A DNA stretch of 64,000 bases from NCBI GenBank assembly GCA_958431155.1, contig OY288106.1, forward strand, positions 1-64,000, in the 5' to 3' direction. The notes under the pieces are model-generated. The model saw only the letters and a program-made list of their open reading frames with translations, was not told the DNA's origin and searched no databases. How positions within the stretch are numbered: the first letter of the stretch is position 1; every line of letters starts with the position of its first letter. This stretch comes from an uncultured candidatus Porisulfidus sp. Lineage in GTDB: Bacteria; Pseudomonadota; Gammaproteobacteria; Poriferisulfidales; Poriferisulfidaceae. Of this stretch, positions 63,571 through 64,000 are shown piece by piece. Position numbers and translations under genes: made by a program.

Positions 63571-64000
63571 TATGAAAATTAGAGACAGAGAGGTACTTAT
63601 ACCTACCAGTATTGTAGGTAATTATCCCAACCCACGTTGGTGGGATACGTTGTGGGCGACCAATTTTTCGGGAGACCAGGCACCACCGGATGCGAAAGAG
63701 CGAGAAGCATTGGAAGACGCAATAGCCACTATGGCGCACGATCAAGAAATGGCAGGGCTGGATATTATTTCGGATGGCCGGGTACAAGGCGATAATTATG
63801 TTGATCAAATCGTGTACTACTACCTTAAGCGTCTTGGCTACAGCATGCATGGGGAATACCTGGCTACACCACTTTATAGTGACTTACACTCCGCGACCTG
63901 CCATCAAGAAATCAAACGCTACGGCCCCATCATGATTCAACAGGCCAGGGCATTGAAACGGGCTACTGACAAACCGATTAAAGTGCAATACACGGGGGTT
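63571..64000 (+). CDS. MetE/UROD-superfamily protein, N-terminal part (cut by window end)
   Basis: ATG 63571 follows an AGAGAGG ribosome site and the frame stays open to the end, giving 143 residues. LIPTSIVGNYPNPRWWDTLW at the N-terminus is the 'PTxxxGSYPRP' signature of the C-terminal catalytic domain of cobalamin-independent methionine synthase. GLDIISDGRVQGDNYVDQIV is the matching 'D-x-x-x-D-G-E'-type block (here D-G-R). Such single-domain relatives include corrinoid methyltransferases, epoxyalkane:coenzyme M transferase and other thiol-alkylating enzymes. The zinc-ligand region lies outside the window, so the reaction cannot be named. Base composition is intermediate. Confidence 0.8.

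Noticed and set aside
1-64000. CRISPR array, insertion sequence, prophage or replication origin
   Set aside because: No regularly spaced repeats, transposase or phage genes, and no DnaA-box cluster were seen. dnaG and gyrA here are not in an origin context.

Overview
The window reads as the chromosome of a GC-rich gammaproteobacterium. Gene orders that are standard for this class recur: gyrA-serC-pheA-hisC-tyrA-aroA-cmk-rpsA-ihfB-lapA-lapB-pyrF, pepA-holC-valS divergent from lptF-lptG, and rplM-rpsI. The mix would suit a Chromatiales/Ectothiorhodospiraceae-like lineage, but that placement is inference. Most of the window is compact housekeeping sequence with many 1-11 bp overlaps between neighbouring genes and frequent GTG/TTG starts.

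Layout. 1-1140: the end of uvrB, then a scar where a frameshifted vapB and a vapC stump meet an orphan FitA-type antitoxin. 1145-6023: acuI-purK-purE divergent from purC, a small membrane protein, rplM-rpsI. 6183-9523: a TorF-type putative porin, a lower-GC TbpB-like surface lipoprotein lying between tRNA-Ser and tRNA-Gln, and a 79-residue unknown. 9568-14078: argB, tRNA-Pro, a sigma32-type hsp20, a short asparaginase-like protein, yicC, glnA. 14235-17930: a three-gene exported cluster (cupin, 484-residue unknown protein, MauG/CcpA-type di-haem c protein). 18104-18705: an intact higBA pair with its promoter and operator. 18889-23892: efp, psd, a SCO protein, a BtuB-like receptor behind a cobalamin riboswitch, pyrF. 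23902-36187: the long minus-strand run from gyrA to lapB, carrying aromatic amino acid synthesis, cmk and rpsA. 36394-39899: tRNA-Met, a phosphopantetheinyl transferase, a uracil-DNA-glycosylase-like protein, a YjgN/DUF898 membrane protein with a peptidase-less companion, and a hendecad-repeat protein. 40026-49391: gltB, dnaG, an outer-membrane barrel, and a 636-residue unknown ending in a Walker A motif. 49446-58475: valS, holC, pepA, lptFG, an RDD protein, xerD, dsbC. 58485-61886: an AddA-like helicase-nuclease with no AddB beside it.

At about 61,930 the base composition drops abruptly to AT-rich. The last 2 kb carries a dihydrolipoyl-dehydrogenase-type flavoprotein and the start of a MetE/UROD-superfamily methyltransferase-like gene, and looks like acquired DNA.

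Best candidates for something undescribed: (i) the cupin / unknown protein / di-haem cluster, which resembles in logic (not in sequence) the pairs in which a MauG-like enzyme oxidatively modifies a partner protein; (ii) the 636-residue protein that stops just after an HPrK/PEPCK-like P-loop; (iii) the AT-rich flavoprotein + MetE-like pair abutting an AddB-less addA; (iv) the fused remains of two toxin-antitoxin modules. No CRISPR array, insertion sequence or replication origin was seen.
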